From Colius striatus (Eukaryota > Chordata > Aves > Coliiformes > Coliidae), in the NCBI RefSeq assembly GCF_028858725.1, contig NC_084759.1:90640889-90704888 (forward strand): DNA of 64,000 bases, in the 5' to 3' direction. The notes beneath the pieces are model-generated. The model was not told where the DNA came from and did no database searches. It worked only from the letters and a program-made list of their open reading frames with translations. The position numbers and the translations under genes were made by a program. Positions 48,735 to 58,760 of this stretch are shown here, one piece after another. Position 1 is the first letter of the stretch; every line of letters begins with the position of its first letter.

Positions 48735-49257
48735 TGATGTAGAGCTTTATAATAACATGTGCTAATAAACCTTATCCTAACTTATCGCAATAGTATAAAG
48801 CTTATTTCTCAGACAGGACAAAATTCACACAAGCTGTAAAAGGTCACGCTTATCTCCTCACACAATACCTCCGGGGTCCTCCAACTTCCTTGAGGGCAGA
48901 AACTGGTTCTGCGAGGGGCCAAGCGATATCTGAAGATCAGGGGTGAGAAAGCCTCAGGACTTATCAGCCTTCATCTCCCAAGGCCCCAAAGACCATCACC
49001 GGCCATCACCGGGAGACATCACGCAAATGAAAGGAAGAAAAGACCTAACTTACATGTGAAATCGGGGACAGGTTGTGTCTTTGTCTAGGCGGATAATGTC
49101 ATCATATGATTTTGTAACTTTGTAACAAATATAAGTCAAGCAAGTTGCCGAGTTGGGGGCGCACGTTTGTGGTGGAACGATCCCCCTTGCGCCCGGCGCC
49201 GAATAAACATACCTTCTTTATAACTCTTTGAGTTATAGAGTTTGATTCCGCAAGTCA
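48735..49257 (+). repeat. 3' LTR of the provirus
   Basis: 523 bp, same ends, TATA and AATAAA as the 5' copy, with one substitution between them. It is preceded by a polypurine tract and followed by the GACT target duplication. Confidence 0.96.
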
Positions 49258-49619
49258 GACTCAAAATGAGCAAACTGGATGCTTAACATGTGAATACTGG
49301 GGCAGCCTGTGTCTTCTGCCCAGGCTGCTGGGGCTCACCAAGAGGAGAGCCTGGGCCCACCACCATGTTGAAGCAGCTCTCGGGCTTCTGGAGCGCAGTG
49401 GTCACTCGCCACCCTGTGCTGGGCCATGTGAACTGCTGTGCTGGCCCCTCGACGCCCTTGCCGAGAACCTCTTGCCATCAGGAGGATCGTCGTGGGAAAC
49501 ACTGCCCTGGATTACATCTAGTTCGGTGTCTGCCAAGGACCTGCAGTGCTGAGCTGGGTGAGCCTTTCCAGCTGAAGGCCACTGGAGGGCGCCCCAGCAA
49601 AGCAAATGAAGGCTCACGG
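49258..49619. other. Unidentified GC-rich, exon-like block right of the provirus
   Basis: About 360 bp of GC-rich sequence, contiguous before the insertion with 42022-42208. Frames show a Cys/Gly/Leu/Asp-rich segment (CAG, then LDALAENL one frame over) that faintly recalls the C-x-G-L-D-x-L-x-E-x-L-P region of perilipins. It is frameshifted and too weak to name. It could equally be an unknown repeat. Confidence 0.3.
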
Positions 49620-50139
49620 GGGTTTGCATTAGAAATAGTGTGGGCAGTAGGACCAGGGAAGTGACCGTCACCCTGTTACTCCTCCGTAACAGGCCGCACC
49701 TCCAATAATGTGTCCAGTCTTGGGCCTCTCACTACAAGAAGAGCACTGAGGTGCTGGAGGATGTCCAGAGACAGGCAACAAAGCTGGTGAAGGGTCTGGA
49801 GCACAAATCTGATGAGGAGCAGCGGAGAGGAGATAAGATCACTGTCTACAACTACCTGAAAGAGGGTTGTAGTGAGGTGGGGGTCGATCTCTAGGACAAG
49901 AGGAAATGGGCTCAAGTTGCACGAGGGGAGGTTTAGATCAGACATTAGGAAGAACTTTTTCACTGAGAGCGCAGTTAAGCATTGGCTGCCCGGGGAGGTG
50001 GTGGAATCACCATCCCTAGAGATATTTAAAAGATGGAGGGAGACATGATGGGCTAGTGGTGGGCTTGGCAGTGTTAGGTTAGTAGTTGGACTTGATAATT
50101 GCAAAGGTCTTTTCTAACCAAAATGATTCTGTGATTCTG
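49620..50139 (+). mobile_element. CR1 3' end
   Basis: From AGAAATAGTGTGGGCAG through CTGGTGAAGGGTCTGGAGCA to the terminal GATTCTGTGATTCTG. Plus strand, 5' truncated. It abuts the GC-rich block that follows the provirus. Confidence 0.88.
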
Positions 50140-53100
50140 CATCTATCATTTAGAGCAGAGCCTTTCACAGGATCATCCCCAGGCCCTTCAGATACAGCAG
50201 ATTATTTGGGGGTGGGGAGTATGGAATGCAAACCGACAACTGCATGTCTGCTGTCAAGAAGTGTCCATCACTTCAGCCTGCTTCTATACTACACCACAAA
50301 GCCCGGTGCTGCAGAAACACTCTAGAGCTCTAGAGCACCCACTGAGAGTACACTTGCCACTGGGTACTGAGAACAGCCTGTTCACCTGCACTTCTCACCC
50401 ACCTCTGGCCCAGCAGATATCCCATAGATTTGGGGGAGGTTTCTCTGATACAGGCAAGCAGCACAAAGCCTGTTGTAGGTGTATTGCGCCTTGCCTCTCT
50501 GCAGGGCAGGCTGTTATAATTACACTCCTTTCCTAAACAGAACATCTGTAAATGTATTTCAGGATAAATCTGGCACGTTCCCTTTTTTTGTTGTGAATGT
50601 GGAGCTGTGAGCAGAGTTCAACTGCAGACAGCACATGGAATGTGCAGGAGGTTCCACCCCACCCCCTTCTACAACAGCTTGCTCTGATATTCCTGCTCTA
50701 GTTCACTGGCAGAAATACCTGCTATTTTTAGGTCTAATGTTTGTTGATAAAAAAGGTCCACTGTAAGGGTACAGTACCATGATGGGCTTGAGCTGAACAA
50801 CTTTGCTGCTACAGAAGGGGAGAAGACCTGCACCCTGTCATCCTCCTTCTAACCTATCCTTTCTACTTTCCTTCCCTTCTCTTGCCTTGTGCTCCCATCT
50901 GTCCAGGGCAGCCTCATTTGCCCTTGCAAGTTCTGATTGCAAGATAAAATTATTCAGCTTATTAACCCAGCCATTTGAGCAAGCCCAATCTGCTTACCAT
51001 GCAGCCAGCAAGTATGAGAGGTAGCACAAAATAAGCACTGGGAAAGGTGGAGGGATACCTATCCCTAACATTGTGGCTGAACTAATGCTATTTGAGTTCC
51101 TGATGTATCAGGAAACCATGATGAAACAAAGCCAGCTAGAGCCAGGCTGAAAACAAACAAAATTATGCAACAGGGATAGCAAATCTGCAAGCTGCCTTCC
51201 AGAGGACAGTGTATGCAAAGAACTTGCATGGGCTCAAGGGACAAGTCCTCGGAGGAGAAATACAACACGGGGTGCTAAACTGATGAACCACTAAAGGCTC
51301 AGGAGGTCCTCTGAACTGAGAAAAGTTGGAGACTGGGAGAGTACCCGGGGACAGAGTAACTCATGTACTACACATACTCAACTCTTTCTCTTTCTTGGGG
51401 ATATGCTTTTTCTTTCACCAGGCACACTCACTCAGAAGGCAACAGGTTTTTCTTCAAACAGGGAAGGAATTCTCAGCATTTTTAATACAGACTGACTCAT
51501 CTCTCCTGATAACTGCAGCCACAGAGGAGCCTGCCTCAGCAGCCTCTAAGCCACTGCTTCCCCAATACAGTCCTTTGACTCACCATCTCCTCTTCCTTGC
51601 CACTCATCCATCCCTGACTGTACCTCATTCCAGACTAGTTGAATTTACCTTCACCCACAGCAGTGCCCTCACACCACAGACAGTGATTAGCACTCAACTG
51701 CAAGCACCCTGGAGGCCTCAGAGAGGGTCAGTCTCCATGGGCTTGGTGGCAGGGTCCTTCATACCCATTCAGGTCACCTTGACAGATGAAACAAAGTCAC
51801 AGACAGTTTGCACCAGACACACTCCTCCCCCAGAACCATACAGTTAAAATAGCTAGGAAGGCCTCACCCTTTTCTCTGCTGTGCTGTGTAGCATTTACTG
51901 GCCTTGCTGTAATTAAGGATCTTTGATAAGGTCAGCTTATATAACCATGGTGATTAGTGAAGTATAGGCATGGAAGTAGATTAGATGAGATTACTAGCTA
52001 CAGCTCTGCTCTAATGTCCACGACTTGCCTTCTCTGATTAATTTCTTGACGTTACATGCAGAAAGCTGGTAAAATTGTTCAAAGGACTTGCTGGCTGTGA
52101 GTTACTAATTATCCCTACACTGTTAGCAAAATCCCTTTAACCTGAGAAACCATGTCTTGTGCACTGGCCTGGAACTCCAGGTACTTTTTAAATTAACACA
52201 GAGTTCTGGGAACCAGCAACAAGGAAGTGCTGTTTTACAGTGAATGCATCAAGTACTTTACGTACTGGCTCCAGGATGTGTTTTTGTGTTTGTTTTAATA
52301 TCTTTTTTTTTCTATATCCAAGCATTGCTGTCTTGTTTCACAACCATTTTTATTTCCCCTTCTAGGTGTACCTCTCTTAAAATTGACTGCATCACTCCCA
52401 CCTTATTTTTTCTCTCACCTCCTTATCTGCAAACCAGATCTGGGTGGCACCATTTTCACCTCACTGTGTGTTAGTTAGTATCCAGTAATGACAGAAGGCC
52501 GACCAAAACAGAGGAGGGTTTGTGGCACCTTTTCAGCCAACAGATAGAAGCAAGTTGGGGCAGAGGAGTAAGCTGCTCTAAGTCACTAATGTGAACAACA
52601 CTGTAGCAGTGGAGAGTATGTGCCTGGGAACACATCCAATATGTGTTTCTCTTTCCCAAGTCCTGCAAATGTCCTCGGCTAGATTTGAGGGAAAAAATAA
52701 AATAAAACTTAAAATGTAGTAATGAATAATTACATGAGTCTTCTTTATCTCTGGAGACCCTTTCCTTTATGTTTCTTTTACTTTGCTGGCTCCTGTCTTC
52801 CTTCCCATCTTACTAGCTGTGTTGTCAACATTAACTTCAAAAGGTTTTCCTACCTCTCTTATCATACTCCCTTGTCTCCTTCTAAGCTTGGTCCTACATG
52901 GAAAGTTAAGCCAATCAAGGGAGCTGAGGAGGAGCCTTTTATCCTCAGGGTGACACATCCAGATGATGTTGCCTCCAGCACCTCTGTAACACCTCTGTAA
53001 CACTGCTGCCCTTCCATTAGGCAGATGCACTACAGCATCTCTTTCTTCCAACAGTGGTGCAGCTACCTTGATACAAGGGGAAGTCATCTCCTTTCGCAGA

Positions 53101-53520
53101 TAATAAGTCACAATTACAAGCTCATTGACATCTCATGAACTCACACACAAAACGACTTTTTGCTTCACTTCCTGATTAATTCTATACGTACCTATAGAAG
53201 GAATAAATGTGAAAAGCTGACTGTTCTTGCAAAACTCAGAGATCCCTCCTCTTGACACACCACAGGTACCACCATGCAGGAGCAGCACCCTCCTGCTCTG
53301 GTGTGTCATAGCGAGGGTCATCTTGTTGGCTTATGCACAGCCAGGCTGAGCACAGGAGGGAAAGGGGACACACAAAGCAAAGAGTTATGAAGTTCTGATA
53401 CAGACGAACTCCACTGTCCCCAATGTAAGGGGCACCTCTGGTACAGAGAATTGTTGAGAAAAATGAAGGGCAAAATATGAGTAGATTTATTTTTCAATCA
53501 TTCTATGACCTAGATCCCAG
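50140..53520. other. Intergenic, no gene seen
   Basis: A 173-codon open frame at 51326-51847 begins at TTG rather than ATG and matches nothing I know. No repeat recognised. Confidence 0.5.
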
Positions 53521-54060
53521 TCTTGTCCCACAAAGTGGGGTTCAATACCAATTGTGCAATAAAGCTGGCCTACACACAGAGTCATAATGTTGCTTTGATG
53601 CATATTTGCACAAAGATGAGTACTAGGTAGTAATTCCACAAAGCCAGCACACCACACAAAACAAATTTCACATATTTATCCTGTAACTTGATTAGCAAAA
53701 TCCCACCCAACTCCTTGGTTAGTAATTCCCATTCCTTTCCCTGTTAGTAAGTTATATGTAGATTAATCTTCCTTGCCATGTAAATTAGCAGGCTTTCTCT
53801 CTATGGGTGGGGGCAAGCCTTTTTGGTCTTGAAAGTGGTTGCAATCTCCTCCTTGCCACCTTTGTTTTTCCACGAGCAATCAAAAAGTTTGCTGACTTTA
53901 TTAGGCAGCCATCCAGCCTTTGAGCCACCTGAGGCAGGAGGTTCCCTCCTTATCAGTCTTTAGCCCCTCCTCAAGGATACAAAGTACAGGTCATTTTCAC
54001 ATAATGAAGCTCCTGATTAATGGTCATCCTAACCTGAGCAATTTTACTACAGATTAACTC
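53521..54060 (-). repeat. Older solo LTR-like repeat, copy C
   Basis: Read on the minus strand it matches copies A and B in order: GACTGATAAGGAGGGAAC, a TATA-like box, GTGCTGGCTTTGTGG, TATTGCACAA and a degenerate end near 53521. It is the most diverged of the three. Its upstream limit near 54060 is an estimate. Family not identified. Confidence 0.55.
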
Positions 54061-56748
54061 CTTAAGTATATACTATGTAGTATATATGTACCATATACAA
54101 TCCCTTCTCCTATTTGCCATATCCCATTTCTCAAGACGCTTGTCTCCCTGTCCTTGCTTAAAAGACAATTCCATTCTATAAAGTACATCACTAGGACTAC
54201 TGTGTCACAAAATTGAGAAAAGATATCATTAGTCAAGTACTCTCTACCTAGCCAACCATAACTAGCATTATACCAATTCCACAAGTCACAAAGCACAACT
54301 CCGTGAAGTTTCCTCTTTCAGCTTGTACTCCTAATAAGTTATCTTAGACATCTGCTCTTGATGGAGGCATCGTAAGATTTCTGCTTCTCATGTACAAAGG
54401 CATATTTCCAACATGGGAGTAGCTGGTTTGTTTTCTAATAGCATCTGCAGGTCAAGTTGCTCATCTGTGAAACATGGATCCCAGGGTCAGCAGAACTCAG
54501 TACAACAACTAAGTTACAGGGCATCTAAGTTCAGGACACACTGTGGAAAATGTTTCTTGCCCTCAGCAGTACCACCACACAAAGCAAAGGAAAGCATGAA
54601 ATGAATGGAGTATTTACAAGATAAGGAGTGAGAACCCGGTGCAGTTCCATTAGTGAAAACAGATTTGAAATTCCTCATTTTAAATCAAACAGATTTTAAT
54701 TCCTCAGGATGAAAAAACACTGTATTTCAGCATATTTTAGTTGAAGGCTTTAACAAAAACATTAAAGCAGATATGAGTGCAAGTTTGTTCCGCGTATTAT
54801 GTGAAGTATATACTCTGAGCACACGTTTTGGGCTGTTTTCAGTGGTGAATGAAAGCCACCAGGAACTTCTACTTTGCCAGAGCTCATTGCAGGCCACTGC
54901 ACTTGTAGCTCTCTTGATGAGTCGGGCTAGGTCAAGACTCACAACAGGTTCCCACAAGGTGGCTGAGGTGATTCAGCAGCACACTGTTATTGAAAGGGGT
55001 TGTCCCACTATCCTACTCCATCACCCTTGCTCCATGCTACAATAGTCCTAATCTTCCCCTGTGCTGGCTCTGGCACACACTGAACTGTGCAGTAAGGCAG
55101 TTCAATTCATTACATGAGCAGGAAATCACTCTTTTATTTGCAGGGTTTGGCTTCTGCTGGTTGAGTGAGTTTAAACTGCAGTGGTAATCCTGGGTGGGAG
55201 GCAAACCAACAGGGAGCAACCAAAGCAAAGAAAATGCATCTTCTAACATATAAAGCTTATTGGGGACATACACTGCAAGGCAAAGCTAAGCAGTAGTTGT
55301 TCTCTGGCAACAAGATCTTCTGACTTTGTCAGAAATTTCTGCTTCTAACACCTGGATCACAATTGTGAACTTGAAAGGAAGTTGGGGAAGTGCAGGAGGA
55401 AGGAGCAAAGGGAAGTTAATCTGTCTGTATGTGGCAGAAGTTCTGGCAGAAAACTTTTGTCATCTCAGTAAGGAGAGGTGGACAGTAGGTGAGCTTTACA
55501 TCCTGACAGAGTACGTACAGAAAGAACACGGCAGGATATAAAGCAGTGCCAAGAAGACTGTCCTCGTCCTGTGACAGGTCACGGTGCCTTTGAATGGGCT
55601 CAAACCAACTGAGGAATTCCAGGGGGTGTTATAGAAACCAAACAGACTCCCTTCATTGTGCCTTAACTGTTGTCAGTGCAGTGAAACGTTACAAAAACTG
55701 CCCTCTCAGTTTTAAAACAGATGCATTTAAAAAATATTTCTGAGTCAGGCAGAAAAAGAAACGCTCACCTTTCTCAGAACTTGCTGGTAAGTTTCAACTG
55801 TGTTGTGTTAGGGCACAACACAAGTGAGCAAATAGTCTTACAGACTACAGTTGTGGCTATAACACTGTGTGGAACAGTTCAGGGAATTACAAAATATCTA
55901 AAGACGAATTTTACTTTTGATACATTGAGTGCTCAGTCTTGTTTTCTGCGTCAACGAGTATCACCTCAAAATGAGAAACTATGCTTTCCTGACATGACTT
56001 GCAGATTGAAGCACCACTTTTGTTGCAAGTTCTGATCAGGCTATACATTTATCAGTCTTCTGCATGCATTACTATTCCATTTCAAAAATGTCAATGTGTA
56101 CAGATGACTAATTGCAGGAAGACCCTTTGGGTCCTAAGCAGGATCCTTATCTTCTCTATAATCATATCAATTTCTCTTAATATTTTGCCCCAGCAAGCTC
56201 TTTCTTCATGTCTTCACTCTTTTCTAGACTGCCTTCTTTTCAATTCCCACACTGTTTAGCCACATGCTTCAATATCCATCAGATGGTTCTCAACTCCTTC
56301 GAATCACTGGCTAAGTTGCCTTTGCTCTGCTCTGAGCTTATTCTAACAGTTTGGGTACAACCCCATCCCTGATGGCCACATCACACCGCAGAATAGGAAG
56401 AGTGTGTAATTAGGAGGTTTGGGACACATGTGGACATGTGATACTGTAAAAGTCAGCCTAGGAAAACTGTCTAAGACTCCATTGTAGAGTTTTAGAATGA
56501 AGTAATTCTTTATTACATTGCTGGACACACAGGTAACAGTTCCTCATATCATGCATACTGCATTTTGCATCAGGCAACTTTTATAATACCCAGTTCCGTA
56601 CACATGCATCAATTTTCTCAGATTGTACATGCATATTCATTATTTCCTCAGAAATTATTGATGTAGGGCCCATCCCTTTTGGGCATGTGCTCTTAATCAC
56701 AGAAGAGGGGCTTTGGAGGTTGTCATCTTGACATTCCTTCAGTTCAGT
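54061..56748. other. Intergenic, no gene seen
   Basis: AT-rich. Starts with a 9-bp inverted repeat TATATACTA/TAGTATATA (54067-54086) at the edge of LTR copy C. Nothing else supportable. Confidence 0.5.
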
Positions 56749-57065
56749 CACAGAATCATAGAACGGTAGGGTTGGAAAGTACCTTTAGAGATCATCTAGT
56801 TCCTCCCCCGTCCCCCCCCCCCCCAGAAGCAGGTCCACCTAGACCAGGTTGCACAGGAACATGTCCAGGCAGATCTTGAAGACCTCCAAGGAAGGAGACT
56901 CCATACCCTCCCTGGGCAGACTGTGCCAGGGCTCCATCACCCTCATAGTGAAATAGTTCTTTCTTATATTTAAATGGATTTTTTTTTAATTTGAGCTTTA
57001 TCCCATTACCCCTCGTCCTGTTGCTAGAGAAAAAAGGGATGTCCCAAGCTCCAGACATCCACCAT
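56749..57065 (-). mobile_element. CR1 3' end upstream of U2AF1
   Basis: Starts CACAGAATCATAGAACGG. Contains an unusual run of 13 C (about 56813-56825) where most copies have a short C-run. 5' truncated; lies about 500 bp before the U2AF1 CpG island. Confidence 0.9.
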
Positions 57066-57549
57066 TTATATACTGCATTATATAATCTGTGTATTATCAG
57101 TTATTTATCTAAGTTGTATCTTCTTTTTCACAGTTAGTAGTCCTTGACCACAAAGTTCTGATATTATAGTTTGTGTTTCAGTCTTTATCTATGTCTTGGA
57201 TGTCTTAAGAGTATCCTGGATGTCTTAAGATAGCTGAAGCAAGCACAAGCCTATAAAATCATGGCAAGAACAAAACTTTGAGACCCTACGCATCGCATGG
57301 AGGTAAGGCACATTGGAGTAACTCCTCGAGATGACCTCCTAGGAGAGCACAACGTGCATTACGGTGGACCCAGCACTCCCATGGCGGTCTCTGCAGGCAC
57401 AATAAAGGTCCCCCGCCTTCCCACAGGCCACTCAACCCCAAGCGGGCAGCTGGCGCTCGTCCTGGACTCTTGCAGTGAACCGCACCGCTCTCCCCTCAGC
57501 TCCGACTACGGCAGGGCTGTGAGAGCCGGACACCAACGTCCGGCAGAAG
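57066..57549. other. Proximal upstream DNA of U2AF1
   Basis: Carries a 14-bp direct repeat TGGATGTCTTAAGA (57197-57210 and 57217-57230) and the transition to CpG-rich DNA from about 57330. A short GAGACA-rich run follows at 57565. Confidence 0.5.
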
Positions 57550-58760
57550 GCGGGTTTCAGCACAGAGAGACAGAGAGAGACAGAGAGATAGAACAGCCCC
57601 GCGACAGCCCCGCCCCGCGTGGCACGGCCGGGGCCCAGCGCGGGCAGATCAAGCGGCGGGTGCCGCTCCCGCAGTGAGCGGCTGGAGGCCCGGCGCGCGT
57701 GCGCGCACAGCCCCGCCCCGCCCCCTCCCTTCCCCTCCCCTCCCCTTCCTTTCCCTTCCCCCGCCCGCAACGCTCGGTACAAGTGTTTCCGGCGCGGCCG
57801 TTGTGACGTGCGCGATCGGCGCCGGGCTGTCCGGCGGGCGGGCGGGCGGGCGGTGGGAGATGGCGGAGTATCTGGCCTCCATCTTCGGAACAGAGAAGGA
57901 CAAGTGAGTAGCCCATCCTCCCTTCCCCTCGTCGTTCCCGCGGCTTCGGCGCCCCGGGGAAAGAAGTCGAGGGAGGCCGGAGACTGGTGGCGGGTTCTGC
58001 GGGGCGCGAAGGCGCGCAGCGGCCCGCCTTGAGCGGCCTGTTCCGATCGTGGCGGTCAGCCCTTCCTCCTCCCTTCCCCTCCGCGGGGAGACGGGCCCCG
58101 TTTGTTCCGCTCCCGTTTCGGAGGCCTGCGGCACCTCTGGAACCGGGGCGCGCGCCCGCGGGTCTCCCTCCCCCGCCCCTCCCCCACTCCCCGCCACCAC
58201 CGCGCACTGGAACGTGGCGGCGCGCGCCCGCAGGGGGGAGGGGAGGATAGAGGAAGCGAGGCGGGAGCGCGCTCCCCTCCCCCCCACTCCGCCTCCCCGG
58301 GGCCGGTGGCGCGGCCGCCTTCCTCCCCTCCCCCCCACCTTCGCTGGAGCGCGCGTGCGCGCGCCTCCGGGGACGAGGAGGTGGGGGAGGGAGAGAGGGC
58401 GCGCGCCTCTCGCCGCGTGGGGCCTGCGCGCCCCCGTGCCGCCGGCCCCGCCCATGCGCTTCCCTCTCCCCTGCCGGGCCGGGCCGGGGCCGCTCTCCTC
58501 GGTGACTTCCTCCTTCCCCCGCCCCGCCGGCCGCCATGCGGGTGTGCCCGCGCCTCGTGGCGCTGCCGTCCCTCGCCCTCCCTCCGCCCCGCTCTTCCCT
58601 TCCTTCCCCCTCCCCGTCCCCTCCTTCCCCACCCGCGGCGGCTGCGCTTTTCTGGCGGCGGGCGGGAGCGGTCGGGGCCGCTGGGTGCAGAGCTTGCCGC
58701 CGCCTCCTGCCAGAAAGGGCCGCTTCTTCCCCTTTTGTTCGCGTCTCTGCGCCTGGCAGC
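57550..58760. promoter_or_regulatory. CpG island and promoter of U2AF1
   Basis: Dense CpG and very high GC around exon 1, in sharp contrast to the AT-richer flanks. Just upstream of the ATG are GC boxes (CCCCGCCCC at 57711), a long C/T tract (57716-57770), an ETS-like TTTCCGG (57786 onward), a CRE-like TGACGTGCGCG (57803 onward) and a (GGGC)n run next to the ATG. No TATA box is seen. Transcription probably starts around 57790-57820. The long overlapping open frames on both strands here are a by-product of GC content. Confidence 0.85.
57860..57903 (+). CDS. U2AF1: U2AF1 exon 1 coding part
   Basis: ATG in the context GGGAGATGGCGG (purine at -3, G at +4) begins [14 protein letters not shown] plus two bases of the Lys15 codon. 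The donor is AA|GTGAGT at 57904. The exon lies inside a strong CpG island, as expected of a housekeeping splicing factor. Confidence 0.97.

Larger units (their letters stand above)
42209..49257 (+). mobile_element. Class I (gammaretrovirus-like) endogenous provirus, defective, with young LTRs
   Basis: 7049 bp bounded by two 523-bp LTRs that start TG and end CA, with GACT on both sides (42205-42208 and 49258-49261) as a 4-bp target duplication, the gammaretroviral size. Order inside: primer site, splice donor, tandem-repeat leader, gag, pro, pol, env remnant, polypurine tract. MA starts with a myristoylation-type MGSTQS, CA contains a gamma-type core, protease has DTGAT, RT has LDLKDAFF and YVDD. 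Every gene is interrupted, and nucleocapsid, RT thumb, most integrase and nearly all env are absent. It cannot make a complete particle on its own. Class is from motif order, target duplication and CA/RT resemblance. Confidence 0.95.

Noticed and set aside
51326-51847. 173-codon open frame
   Set aside because: It starts at TTG, not ATG, has no recognisable homology and lies in intergenic DNA.
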